Below the pieces are notes generated by a model. That model was not told the origin of the DNA and did not search any database. It saw nothing but the letters and a program-made list of their open reading frames with translations. DNA of 52,001 nucleotides from Verrucomicrobiota bacterium (GTDB taxonomy: Bacteria > Verrucomicrobiota > Verrucomicrobiia > Opitutales > UBA2995): assembly GCA_027622555.1 (NCBI GenBank), contig JAQBYJ010000031.1:1-52001 (forward strand), read 5' to 3'. The position numbers and the translations under genes were made by a program. Positions 8,951 to 16,553 of the stretch are shown in pieces; positions within the stretch are counted from its first letter, which is position 1, and every line of letters starts with the position of its first letter.

Positions 8951-9445
8951 ATGAAACCGATCTATATGATAGTGGCTTGCGCCGAGAACCGGGTCATTGG
9001 GAAAGAAGGAGGCGGACTTCCGTGGTCGATTCCAGAGGACACCGCTTATTGGAAGGAAAAGGTCACAGGAGGCGTCATGATCGAAGGTCGTCGCTGTTTC
9101 GAAGAGCTGGGTGGAGCATTTCCAGACACTGATACCATTGTCCTAAGCCGCGATCCCAATTTTTCGCCCGGCGCAGTTCTCTCCGCAGTTTCTCTGCCCC
9201 TGGCAATCGAGCTTGCTCAAGGCCTCGGTGGTGAGGGCCCGATTTGGCTTTGTGGCGGCCCGACCGTCTACCAGGAAGGAATGGAGTACGCCGAGCGATT
9301 ATACCTGACTCAGGTTCATACCGAAGCAGAAGGTGTCGCCTACTTCCCTGACTGGCGTTCCAATTTCACAGTCGAACTGGAAAGACGGGATAGTTCAAAT
9401 GCAGATTACTCTTATAGTTTCCTTGTGTTGGGCCGCGCTAAGTAA
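8951..9445 (+). CDS. folA: Dihydrofolate reductase
   Basis: A 164-residue protein of typical DHFR length. It has the N-terminal strand IYMIVACAENRVIG, then GGLPWSIPEDTAYWK carrying the LPW motif and the acidic residue that follows it in the active site, and IWLCGGPTVYQEGM, which corresponds to the NADPH-contacting GGxxxY element. The central cofactor element reads GGVMIEGRRCFEEL, diverging from the usual IMGRKTWE, so a RibD-C/DHFR-like reductase with another substrate is possible. The enzyme would reduce dihydrofolate with NADPH in the cytoplasm. Its start is 122 bases from the divergent sigma gene. Confidence 0.78.
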   Translation: MKPIYMIVACAENRVIGKEGGGLPWSIPEDTAYWKEKVTGGVMIEGRRCFEELGGAFPDTDTIVLSRDPNFSPGAVLSAVSLPLAIELAQGLGGEGPIWLCGGPTVYQEGMEYAERLYLTQVHTEAEGVAYFPDWRSNFTVELERRDSSNADYSYSFLVLGRAK

Positions 9446-9542
9446 AGGGTAGTCGAAGATTCAGTAAAAAACCTGCAACTGCCCGGACCATTGGTGGGTA
9501 TCTTAGTTATCTTAAGGATTTTAACACTTAAAAATAACTAAC

Positions 9543-10103
9543 ATGAAAAAACTTATATCACTATTCGGCGCCGCAGCCCTTCTGTGGGCAGTACCCGCTC
9601 AAGCTATCGAGTCGTTTGATTCGAATCCTGGCTATATCGACTTCTCAAAATATATCGGCGTGCATGCTGAGGATTCCAAAGTCGAGGTCCAATTAAAAGG
9701 GCCGCTTCTCAAGTTGGCCGCATCCATCATCGAAGCGCAAAACGAGGACCTCTCCGGTCTTATTGGCAGCGTCCAATTAGTCCGTGTTCATGTATACGAT
9801 GTGAACGAGGAGAATCGGGAGCAGTTTGCCAAAAGTGTTTCCGCTATCGCTAAAAACCTGACTGAAAAAAATTGGGAACAGTTGGTCACCGTTAAAGATG
9901 GAGATGAAAATGTGGCTGTGTTCGCCAACATGCCCTCGGACGATGCGATTGCAGGAATCGTCGTAAGTGTCTCTTCCGGCGACGAGGCGGTATTTATCAA
10001 CGTCGTCGGCAACGTTGCCATTGAAGCTCTGGCAGATCTGGGAAAGCAGCTCAACATACCTGAGCTCGATGAGGTCGGCAAAATGCTGAAGGAGAAGAGC
10101 TAG
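9543..10103 (+). CDS. DUF4252-type secreted protein
   Basis: A 186-residue protein with an N-terminal signal peptide (basic MKK, hydrophobic core, cleavage likely after PAQA). The mature part resembles DUF4252: a start about forming structures such as FSKYIG, a middle strand SVQLVRVHVYDV, and a late VFINVVGNVAIEALADLGKQLNI given here as residues about 150-172. Members are exported proteins of unknown function. Its stop is one base from the start of a lipoprotein that looks like a paralogue, so the two are probably expressed and act together. No catalytic residues are recognisable. Confidence 0.7.
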   Translation: MKKLISLFGAAALLWAVPAQAIESFDSNPGYIDFSKYIGVHAEDSKVEVQLKGPLLKLAASIIEAQNEDLSGLIGSVQLVRVHVYDVNEENREQFAKSVSAIAKNLTEKNWEQLVTVKDGDENVAVFANMPSDDAIAGIVVSVSSGDEAVFINVVGNVAIEALADLGKQLNIPELDEVGKMLKEKS

Positions 10104-10104
10104 A

Positions 10105-10674
10105 ATGAAACGCACTCTTTCAATAGTGGGGGCGATCTCCGTCCTCACCGCCCTTTTCGTGGGTTGCGGTCCGACAGACGCGCAATTTAAGGACGTTAAA
10201 TCAGCTTTGTTCTCCGGGAACGAAACACTCAATACGAATTTCGAGCTAAGTCTGGGAGCCGCTCCCATTTGGCTGGTGGGAACCATTGCCGGATTTTTGA
10301 ATGAACCCGAAGCAAAAGAAGCGAGTGAATACATCGACCACCTAAGCAAAATCGATATTGGTGTCTATGAGCTTCAAGATTCTCTGAAAGGACGATTCAA
10401 AGAAATTAGTAAACGCGTTCGTCTGGGTATGGAACCGCATGGATTTGAACCTATAGTTCTGGTCCATGAAAAGAACGAATGCGTGGGGGTTTACGCCCCA
10501 TTGGGAGGTGATAAACTCACACGAGAGTTTTTCGTCGTAGTAATGCAAAAAAAGGAAGTGGTGCTGGTGCGAGTAGAGGGAAATTTCGAGAAGTTGGCCA
10601 AAGCCGTTTTCCGGAATCATGGGCACGAGCTGCCAAACTTTCAGAAGGGTTCCACCGTTGAAATGGTGCTGTAG
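10105..10674 (+). CDS. DUF4252-like lipoprotein
   Basis: A 189-residue protein with a lipoprotein signal: MKR, a hydrophobic stretch and the lipobox LFVGC, giving a lipidated Cys21. The C-terminal strand pattern VVLVRVEGNFEKLAKAVF parallels the one in the preceding DUF4252 protein, and the lengths are nearly the same, so I read the two as diverged paralogues. It would be anchored in the inner or outer membrane facing the periplasm. Function unknown. It converges on the agmatine-deiminase-family gene, with only 57 bases between the two stops. Confidence 0.65.
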   Translation: MKRTLSIVGAISVLTALFVGCGPTDAQFKDVKSALFSGNETLNTNFELSLGAAPIWLVGTIAGFLNEPEAKEASEYIDHLSKIDIGVYELQDSLKGRFKEISKRVRLGMEPHGFEPIVLVHEKNECVGVYAPLGGDKLTREFFVVVMQKKEVVLVRVEGNFEKLAKAVFRNHGHELPNFQKGSTVEMVL

Positions 10675-10731
10675 CTACGTGTTTTTTAGTTAAACTACTG
10701 GCAACGATTTTAATATACGTTGACCACAGGT

Positions 10732-12405
10732 CTAATTCGTAATCCTCAACTTTTTGGCAGCGCTATTTTCAGAATTCACATGAGGAATTGAAATAGTGGT
10801 GCAATGGATTGCACCCAGTGTTTCAGCCATCACATCGGAATCCAACCAATGAATTTTAGCCTCTGGATTTAAAGATCGATACAGTTTCTCGACCGTTTTC
10901 TCATGGCTTTCAATGTCCTCGGCTGATTCTCCATTTCGAGCTCGGTAGCGCGGCAACAACCACGCGGTTTCGCCTTCTTTGTTTTTAATGAAAAGGCTGT
11001 TCAAATAGGACCGAAAAATGGTTTTCAGATCTGTATTGGTATCCATCAGCGTATTCAGATCTGCGTTCATGTAGGTACGAGTCACAAGATCGAGGTCAGC
11101 ATGTTTTATCAAATCGATGGGCTTTTGAAACTGCTTGTCCAAATAATCTGCCACTATTTTTTTGATCTCTAACCTGTCTGGATGATTCCTGCTCAATTGG
11201 TGATAGGTTAGGTAACTAATGCCGAGTTCATCGCAAACATAGGCAAATATTTGCGCCCGAATTTTATTCAGTATGGTATCAAAATCTTCTGATAACAGAG
11301 GCAGTATCGGCGCATGTAGAATTTTGCAATTTGGATGATATTTTCTGAGGTATGCTTCGTTGGACTTTTGGATAGCCGCGATCTCCGCATATAAACGGCG
11401 GTTATGCCTGCTCGTTCCGTTTGTGGTAACGGGAGGGGCAGCGAAAATTATCGTGTTTTCGTCTACAAGTTTCATCAGCAAATCCAAATGTTTTGCAGCT
11501 ATGCCTGGAAACGATTTGAGGACAAACAACTCGTCTGCACCGTAATAATCCCTAAACACCTTTTCGACGGTTTCCCTGTCGTCGGCATTGGCTAGAATCG
11601 TATCCTCTGAAATATAAAATCTGCCGTTTCCGTCGGTTATGTAGTCTCCTCCCTGTAAGTGAAGTGGAGGTCGCACCAGCACACTTGAATAATTGTAAGT
11701 TTGTCGGATGAATTTGGAAATATACAGCGGTGATGTCTCCAATCGTCGCTTTTCGTTTTTATAGTTCTCAAATCCTTTGTGATCCTGGGTCAAAGAGGGT
11801 GAATCGATGGACATCGGAGCCTGATTCCACGTTTCCAGCTCCGGTTCCAGGGGGCGGTACATATTGTCGAAAACCACCAGACCACCACCAGGGCCAAGTC
11901 CGAATACAGGACCATAGTCCCTGATCCAAAAATCAGACGCCTGGCTCTCTATGAAATGAATGTTTGCAAGTTCATCCCCCGTGAACCCTTCATCCTCCAA
12001 TCGTTTTATAAAGCGATCGACCGTTTTTGCATCGGATACGCCGTGCAAGATACCAACATCCACGTAGCTCACGGCTGCTTTGATCAGGGCCAGATAATAG
12101 TCAAAAAATGGAGGATTACTCAAGGTAGCTGCCAAGGGCATGCTTACCAATACTGCGCGGGTCGTTTCCCATTCTGCAATGGCTCTTTCGATAGGCACAG
12201 GCCTCATGGGAAGACTTTGGGGGCCAAAAAAATCAGGCAAAGTCTGGTTTATTAAGGAGATGTGGCCAGGCCAATCTGTATCCTTTGAATTTGACGCCTG
12301 ACCTGGCAAGGAGCTTGGGATGGTGGCAGAAAGAGTAATTAACAAAACCAGGCTGAGAGCGAAGGTGGATTTCATTTTGAGTGAAACGGAAAACTGTTCA
12401 AACAT
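10732..12405 (-). CDS. Secreted agmatine deiminase/PAD_porph family protein with an insertion
   Basis: A 557-residue member of the porphyromonas-type peptidylarginine deiminase/agmatine deiminase family. Family motifs in order are EWETTRAVLVSMP near 78-90, DFWIRDYGPVF near 158-168, HLQGGDYITD near 249-258, AAKHLDLLMKL near 303-313, and the catalytic Cys535 in TLGAIHC. An N-terminal hydrophobic segment (residues about 13-36) suggests export. Agmatine deiminases are usually near 350 residues and cytoplasmic; here an additional helical stretch of about 100 residues (roughly 370-475) interrupts the domain before the last motif. The family hydrolyses guanidino groups to ureido groups; the substrate here is unknown. 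A second in-frame ATG at 12375 would give a more standard signal peptide. Confidence 0.8.
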   Translation of the reverse strand: MFEQFSVSLKMKSTFALSLVLLITLSATIPSSLPGQASNSKDTDWPGHISLINQTLPDFFGPQSLPMRPVPIERAIAEWETTRAVLVSMPLAATLSNPPFFDYYLALIKAAVSYVDVGILHGVSDAKTVDRFIKRLEDEGFTGDELANIHFIESQASDFWIRDYGPVFGLGPGGGLVVFDNMYRPLEPELETWNQAPMSIDSPSLTQDHKGFENYKNEKRRLETSPLYISKFIRQTYNYSSVLVRPPLHLQGGDYITDGNGRFYISEDTILANADDRETVEKVFRDYYGADELFVLKSFPGIAAKHLDLLMKLVDENTIIFAAPPVTTNGTSRHNRRLYAEIAAIQKSNEAYLRKYHPNCKILHAPILPLLSEDFDTILNKIRAQIFAYVCDELGISYLTYHQLSRNHPDRLEIKKIVADYLDKQFQKPIDLIKHADLDLVTRTYMNADLNTLMDTNTDLKTIFRSYLNSLFIKNKEGETAWLLPRYRARNGESAEDIESHEKTVEKLYRSLNPEAKIHWLDSDVMAETLGAIHCTTISIPHVNSENSAAKKLRITN

Positions 12406-13033
12406 AGGAACGTGGGATGAACCAAGTTGGTGACAATAAATTAACCACTTATCCGCCGGTTGATAGAAAAATTATTGTTACATCCTCGGAAACATTGACA
12501 TTTTAGCTCATTGTCTGACTTAAAAGCTACTAGGTCATGGAACAGGTCGATCGTTGGGTTTTGGCGACCGTGAGAGGTCGCCAAGATCGTTTTCAAAGCT
12601 TCGGACAAGGGACTCGGGTTTCAGGACTTGCTGGTTGAAGTGGTGCTCAGTGAGTCGTTTCGGACGCGTTAATTTATACTGTCCAAGCCTACCTGATTGT
12701 CGAGGCAACAACATCGTTCGCGGACAGTTTTCGATGGGTTCAACCCTAAAGTGGGAAAGTCCGTCGGACTGACTCCTAATTATCATCAAAAAATGTAAAA
12801 ATGGGGACACAAAAAAGGTTGCTTTTTTATCGGTATCTCATCAACAAATTCAGCAGATTGAATTCCAGCTCCTCGGACAGAACTGACAGAGATTGGAACG
12901 AGATTGCTAACGGTTTCTGACACCAACTGTTAGTTTATAGTTTATAACCTATAGGCGCTTCCCATTGGATGACGAATATACTGAACACTGTAGCAATTCA
13001 ATCAATTACATCTATAACCCAAAGCTTAAACAA
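12406..13033. other. Long intergenic region with several short perfect hairpins
   Basis: No gene is supported in these 628 bases. The segment from about 12560 to 12770 is richer in G+C than its edges and contains perfect short inverted repeats: 12561-12584, GGGTT-C-AACCC at 12736-12746 and AGTCCG-T-CGGACT at 12758-12770. Short open frames on both strands there show no recognisable protein. The last part is AT-rich and probably holds the promoter of the TonB receptor, but no clear -35/-10 pair stands out. Confidence 0.5.
12561..12584. repeat. Perfect 9-bp inverted repeat
   Basis: TTGGCGACC (12561-12569) and GGTCGCCAA (12576-12584) pair perfectly around a 6-nt loop GTGAGA. There is no T run after it, so it does not look like a terminator. 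CGATC and GATCG flank it and could extend pairing across a bulge. Confidence 0.75.
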
Positions 13034-16000
13034 ATGATTAAACGACTTCTTATACTATTGTGCCCAATTTCCCTCGGTTTGTTAATTCCACTCGCTCAAG
13101 CCCAGGATGACGACGAGCAGGACAAGGAGGTTTTCGAACTTAACCCTTTCAATGTCGATGAATCGAGTGATTTAGGTTACACCGCGACCAATACCCTGTC
13201 AGGGACTCGCTTCAATTCCAGTCTTCGGGATACTTCAGCTTCGGTCTCCGTTTGGACGAAGGAGTTCATTGAAGATACCGGTCTCACTGAAATCGACGAG
13301 CTGATTGATTACTCCTTGAATACGGTGCTCGATACCAACGATCAGGATGGGGCTGGTGGCGGGTTTAATGTATTCACCAATGCAACGGCCGTTACGCAAA
13401 GAATCCGCACCCGCGGTGTGGAATCCACTCGTGGCATCGATTATTTCAAGGCTATTACACCCGATGATTCTTATAAGATTGGACGTTACGATGATTCCCG
13501 TGGTCCCAACGGGGTGCTATTCGGGGTGAGTGCTGCGGGAGGTATTATCAACCAAACTTCCCGCGTCGCGAACACTTACCAGGACAGTGGAGAGTTTCAG
13601 TATCGTTTCGGTTCATTCAGCCGTGACCGGGCTGAATTCAATTATAACAAGGTCATCATTGAGGACAAGTTGGCCATCCTCGTGGCGGGAGTATATCAGG
13701 ATAACGGACACTGGCGTGATTGGGTTTCGCAGGACAAGGAACGAGTTTACGGGGCTTTGACCTGGCGACCCACTGAGAAGATTACTTTACGAGCCAATTT
13801 TGAGGACGGGTGGGACCACCGGACATCCCTGCAACCAAGTACCGTTACTGACATGGTGTTACCCTGGTATGACAACTTTTTGGCGTCTGGGTTGTCTGCC
13901 GTTACTTTCAAGCCAACCCTTAGGGGCAATAAGGCGACCCAGGTTACTGCCGCCCAGCGATTGGTTGGAGTAACTGGCGCGGATGGGAATCCTTCGGGAT
14001 TCAGGCCACAGGGTGCGAACCGGTTCACGTATATTGAAAACGATGGCACTTTTTTCAACGCCGTTGGCACCTACACCACTGGAGGTTATGATGATGAACG
14101 GGTACGGCATCCGGATGGCTCCCCTGGCTTGGGAGATCGTCCCCACCGTATCAACGACAAGAGTTTCTTGCCTTACCACCTCAATCCCGGTGGTCCGGAT
14201 TTTTACCGTGAAACGGATTTTGACAGTTATTCATTATTCGCGGATATCCAGATAACGGATAATTGGTTTTTCAATATCCAATATGGCCATCAGTTTGCCG
14301 ACATTGATGTGCCCCAGCTCCAAGGAACCAGACCGGAATACCGTGCGGACCCGAACACAACCCAAGGTATCAGTGGTGTTTCCGGTAAGGCGGATGTCCC
14401 TAATCCCTATGTCGGACGTTTCTTCTTTGATGGAGATTATCGTAGGGACAAAAATATTTCCGAGTATGACGAAATTCGTGTATCGACCTCCTACACCCTC
14501 GATTTGGGTAGAATGTTTGGGCGTCACCGCGTCGCTATAGCCGCCTCGGAGGTTGATGAAACCTCCCATAGGGGAAATACTTGGCTGGCCCTCGGTGGTA
14601 ATCCTGCTGCGCGAGGCACCTTTACGGACCAGTTTGGTAATCAATATGCCAACTCTAGTTACCTTCATGCTGACAATCGGGTGACTGTTCGGAATTATTT
14701 TGACCCCGATGATTTCAGTACCTGGAAGGCCGGAACCTGGAAAAACCTTCCTGCAACGATCACTACAGATCGTTTTACAGGCTCACCTACCGAATATCCT
14801 GTCATTTGGGCAGAGGACACCCCGGGAAATATCAATTATAAGATTGGTCAAAAAACAGAATCGCAAATGGCTGTTTCTCAAAGTCACTTTTGGGATGACC
14901 GTTTTGTCCTAACCTTGGGTTTCCGGAAAGACAAGGTGCTTATCGATCGTGCTGGTCACAGAAGGGATCCGGTTATCGGTTGGATTCCTGATTTGGCAAT
15001 CAAGCCTGATACTCCTTCCACTGCTGATGTCATTCCGGGTTCACCGCAGACTGAATTCGATGCCGACGTACGAACCACCGGAGCAGTTTTTCATATTACA
15101 AATAACTTTTCCCTGGTGGCTAATGAGGCAACGAATATCGGAATCCCGGACTTTAGGCGCACGGTATTCCCGGTTGGTGCCACCTCACCGCCACCGGATG
15201 GAGATGGTAAGGATTTCGGAATTTCATTCAATCTTTTTGAGGGCATGATCAATGGTAGGTTTGTTTACTACGAAACGAATTCCAAACAGGAAGTAGTCGG
15301 AGGCAGCCAGGCTTCGGGTCCGATGGAGGCCATTTATTCGGCCTATGAGTTGGGGTTTGTGAATAATCCTACCGCCTTGAGTTCATTGTTGAGTAGAAGA
15401 CAAGAGCTCAGACCGGAGGTGAACGGGTATTTCCGGGACAATGTTTCGGACGGATTTGAATTAAGCCTCACAGCCAATTTCACGGATAATTGGCGTTTGA
15501 CATTCAATGCCTCCAAAACCGACCGCACAGTAACGCAATCTTACAGCGTAGCTGCTGATTTCTTGGGATTAACGGAAGGAGCGGACCTTCGATTTATTCA
15601 AGGTGCCACAGAAACCAGTTTTCCCGATCCTGAAAACGAAGGGGAAACCCTTGTCGGATACGTTGTTTCGGATGCGGGTGCTTATGCATCGGGCGGAGTC
15701 ATTTCTAAGTTTCTTGAACTCGGGAGTCAGCTTCCTGAAGGACAGACCATTAGCACTTTTCCTAGCGTTGAAAACAGCATTGCCGGTGAGATTTGGGGCC
15801 TGGTCGATTCGCTCAATGACCGCCGTGAGACGGATGAAAAGCGTTGGGGCCTTCGGCCGTACCGGGTAAATGTCTTCACCGCCTACGATTTCAAGGATGG
15901 AAAGTTGAAGGGCTGGACCGTTGGAGGAGGGTATCGCTGGTCAAGTGCCAACATTATTGGTGAAGAAAATGGTGTGGAGTTCGAAGGCGAGCCGATTTCA

Positions 16001-16246
16001 TACGGTGATATGTTTCTTCGCTACCGGACGGCCAGGAATAAAGGAGGATTTTTGGGTGATGGCCGTTGGACCTTCCAGATGAACATTAGCAATCTGTTTG
16101 ATAACAGGAATATCATTCCAGGTCGTTTGGCCATTGATGGTAATTTGGACTACGAAGTCCCGGGTGGTCGTGGAGGCCCCGCTTATGCCCGGTTTGATTT
16201 ACCAGAACCTCGCGAGTATCGGTTTACCGTATCTTACGAGTTCTAG
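13034..16246 (+). CDS. TonB-dependent receptor (verrucomicrobial type), intact copy
   Basis: A large outer-membrane receptor of about 1070 residues. The ATG at 13034 is preferred because it begins directly with a signal peptide (MIKRLLILL, cleavage likely after AQA); an upstream in-frame ATG at 12965 only adds a poor leader. After the signal come EVFELNPFNVDESSDLGY and NTLSGTRFNSSLRDTSASVSV, the N-terminal pattern common in verrucomicrobial receptors, then a plug domain (about residues 50-185, ending near the SAAGGIINQTS element) and a long beta-barrel with the terminal strand YRFTVSYEF ending in Phe. It would import a large or scarce ligand using energy from TonB. No SusD partner is adjacent. 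A closely similar but broken copy follows. Confidence 0.9.
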   Translation: MIKRLLILLCPISLGLLIPLAQAQDDDEQDKEVFELNPFNVDESSDLGYTATNTLSGTRFNSSLRDTSASVSVWTKEFIEDTGLTEIDELIDYSLNTVLDTNDQDGAGGGFNVFTNATAVTQRIRTRGVESTRGIDYFKAITPDDSYKIGRYDDSRGPNGVLFGVSAAGGIINQTSRVANTYQDSGEFQYRFGSFSRDRAEFNYNKVIIEDKLAILVAGVYQDNGHWRDWVSQDKERVYGALTWRPTEKITLRANFEDGWDHRTSLQPSTVTDMVLPWYDNFLASGLSAVTFKPTLRGNKATQVTAAQRLVGVTGADGNPSGFRPQGANRFTYIENDGTFFNAVGTYTTGGYDDERVRHPDGSPGLGDRPHRINDKSFLPYHLNPGGPDFYRETDFDSYSLFADIQITDNWFFNIQYGHQFADIDVPQLQGTRPEYRADPNTTQGISGVSGKADVPNPYVGRFFFDGDYRRDKNISEYDEIRVSTSYTLDLGRMFGRHRVAIAASEVDETSHRGNTWLALGGNPAARGTFTDQFGNQYANSSYLHADNRVTVRNYFDPDDFSTWKAGTWKNLPATITTDRFTGSPTEYPVIWAEDTPGNINYKIGQKTESQMAVSQSHFWDDRFVLTLGFRKDKVLIDRAGHRRDPVIGWIPDLAIKPDTPSTADVIPGSPQTEFDADVRTTGAVFHITNNFSLVANEATNIGIPDFRRTVFPVGATSPPPDGDGKDFGISFNLFEGMINGRFVYYETNSKQEVVGGSQASGPMEAIYSAYELGFVNNPTALSSLLSRRQELRPEVNGYFRDNVSDGFELSLTANFTDNWRLTFNASKTDRTVTQSYSVAADFLGLTEGADLRFIQGATETSFPDPENEGETLVGYVVSDAGAYASGGVISKFLELGSQLPEGQTISTFPSVENSIAGEIWGLVDSLNDRRETDEKRWGLRPYRVNVFTAYDFKDGKLKGWTVGGGYRWSSANIIGEENGVEFEGEPISYGDMFLRYRTARNKGGFLGDGRWTFQMNISNLFDNRNIIPGRLAIDGNLDYEVPGGRGGPAYARFDLPEPREYRFTVSYEF

Positions 16247-16553
16247 GTCTTCAATCATCAGAACGGTGTATCCTGAGTATGAGGTTTAAGAAATTATGCT
16301 GTTTGATTTCAGTGTGAGGGTAGTCGCAAACGGGTAATTAATTGCCGAATAAAAAAAGTTCTTCTAACCGTTCGTTTAAGTTATATCTACCAGATTTCTC
16401 CCTAAAAATGGGGGGAATGGACATTCTGGGCAAAAGATGCTTGCCGTACTTTTACCTTCGATTGTATATTAAAATTTCTTCTACAACCCCACACAAACCA
16501 GTTCCAGGGTTACTAAATCGTTAGCCCGGAACATCACTATAATTACTACTACT

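Noticed and set aside
9777-10349. 190-codon minus-strand frame across the DUF4252 genes
   Set aside because: Antisense to two genes with signal peptides and family pattern; no recognisable motif.
12535-12810. Short open frames on both strands before the TonB receptors
   Set aside because: No ribosome-binding site, no protein motif, and the block is full of hairpins; treated as non-coding.
12965-13033. Upstream ATG for the first TonB receptor
   Set aside because: The 23 extra residues would bury the signal peptide; the ATG at 13034 gives a standard leader.
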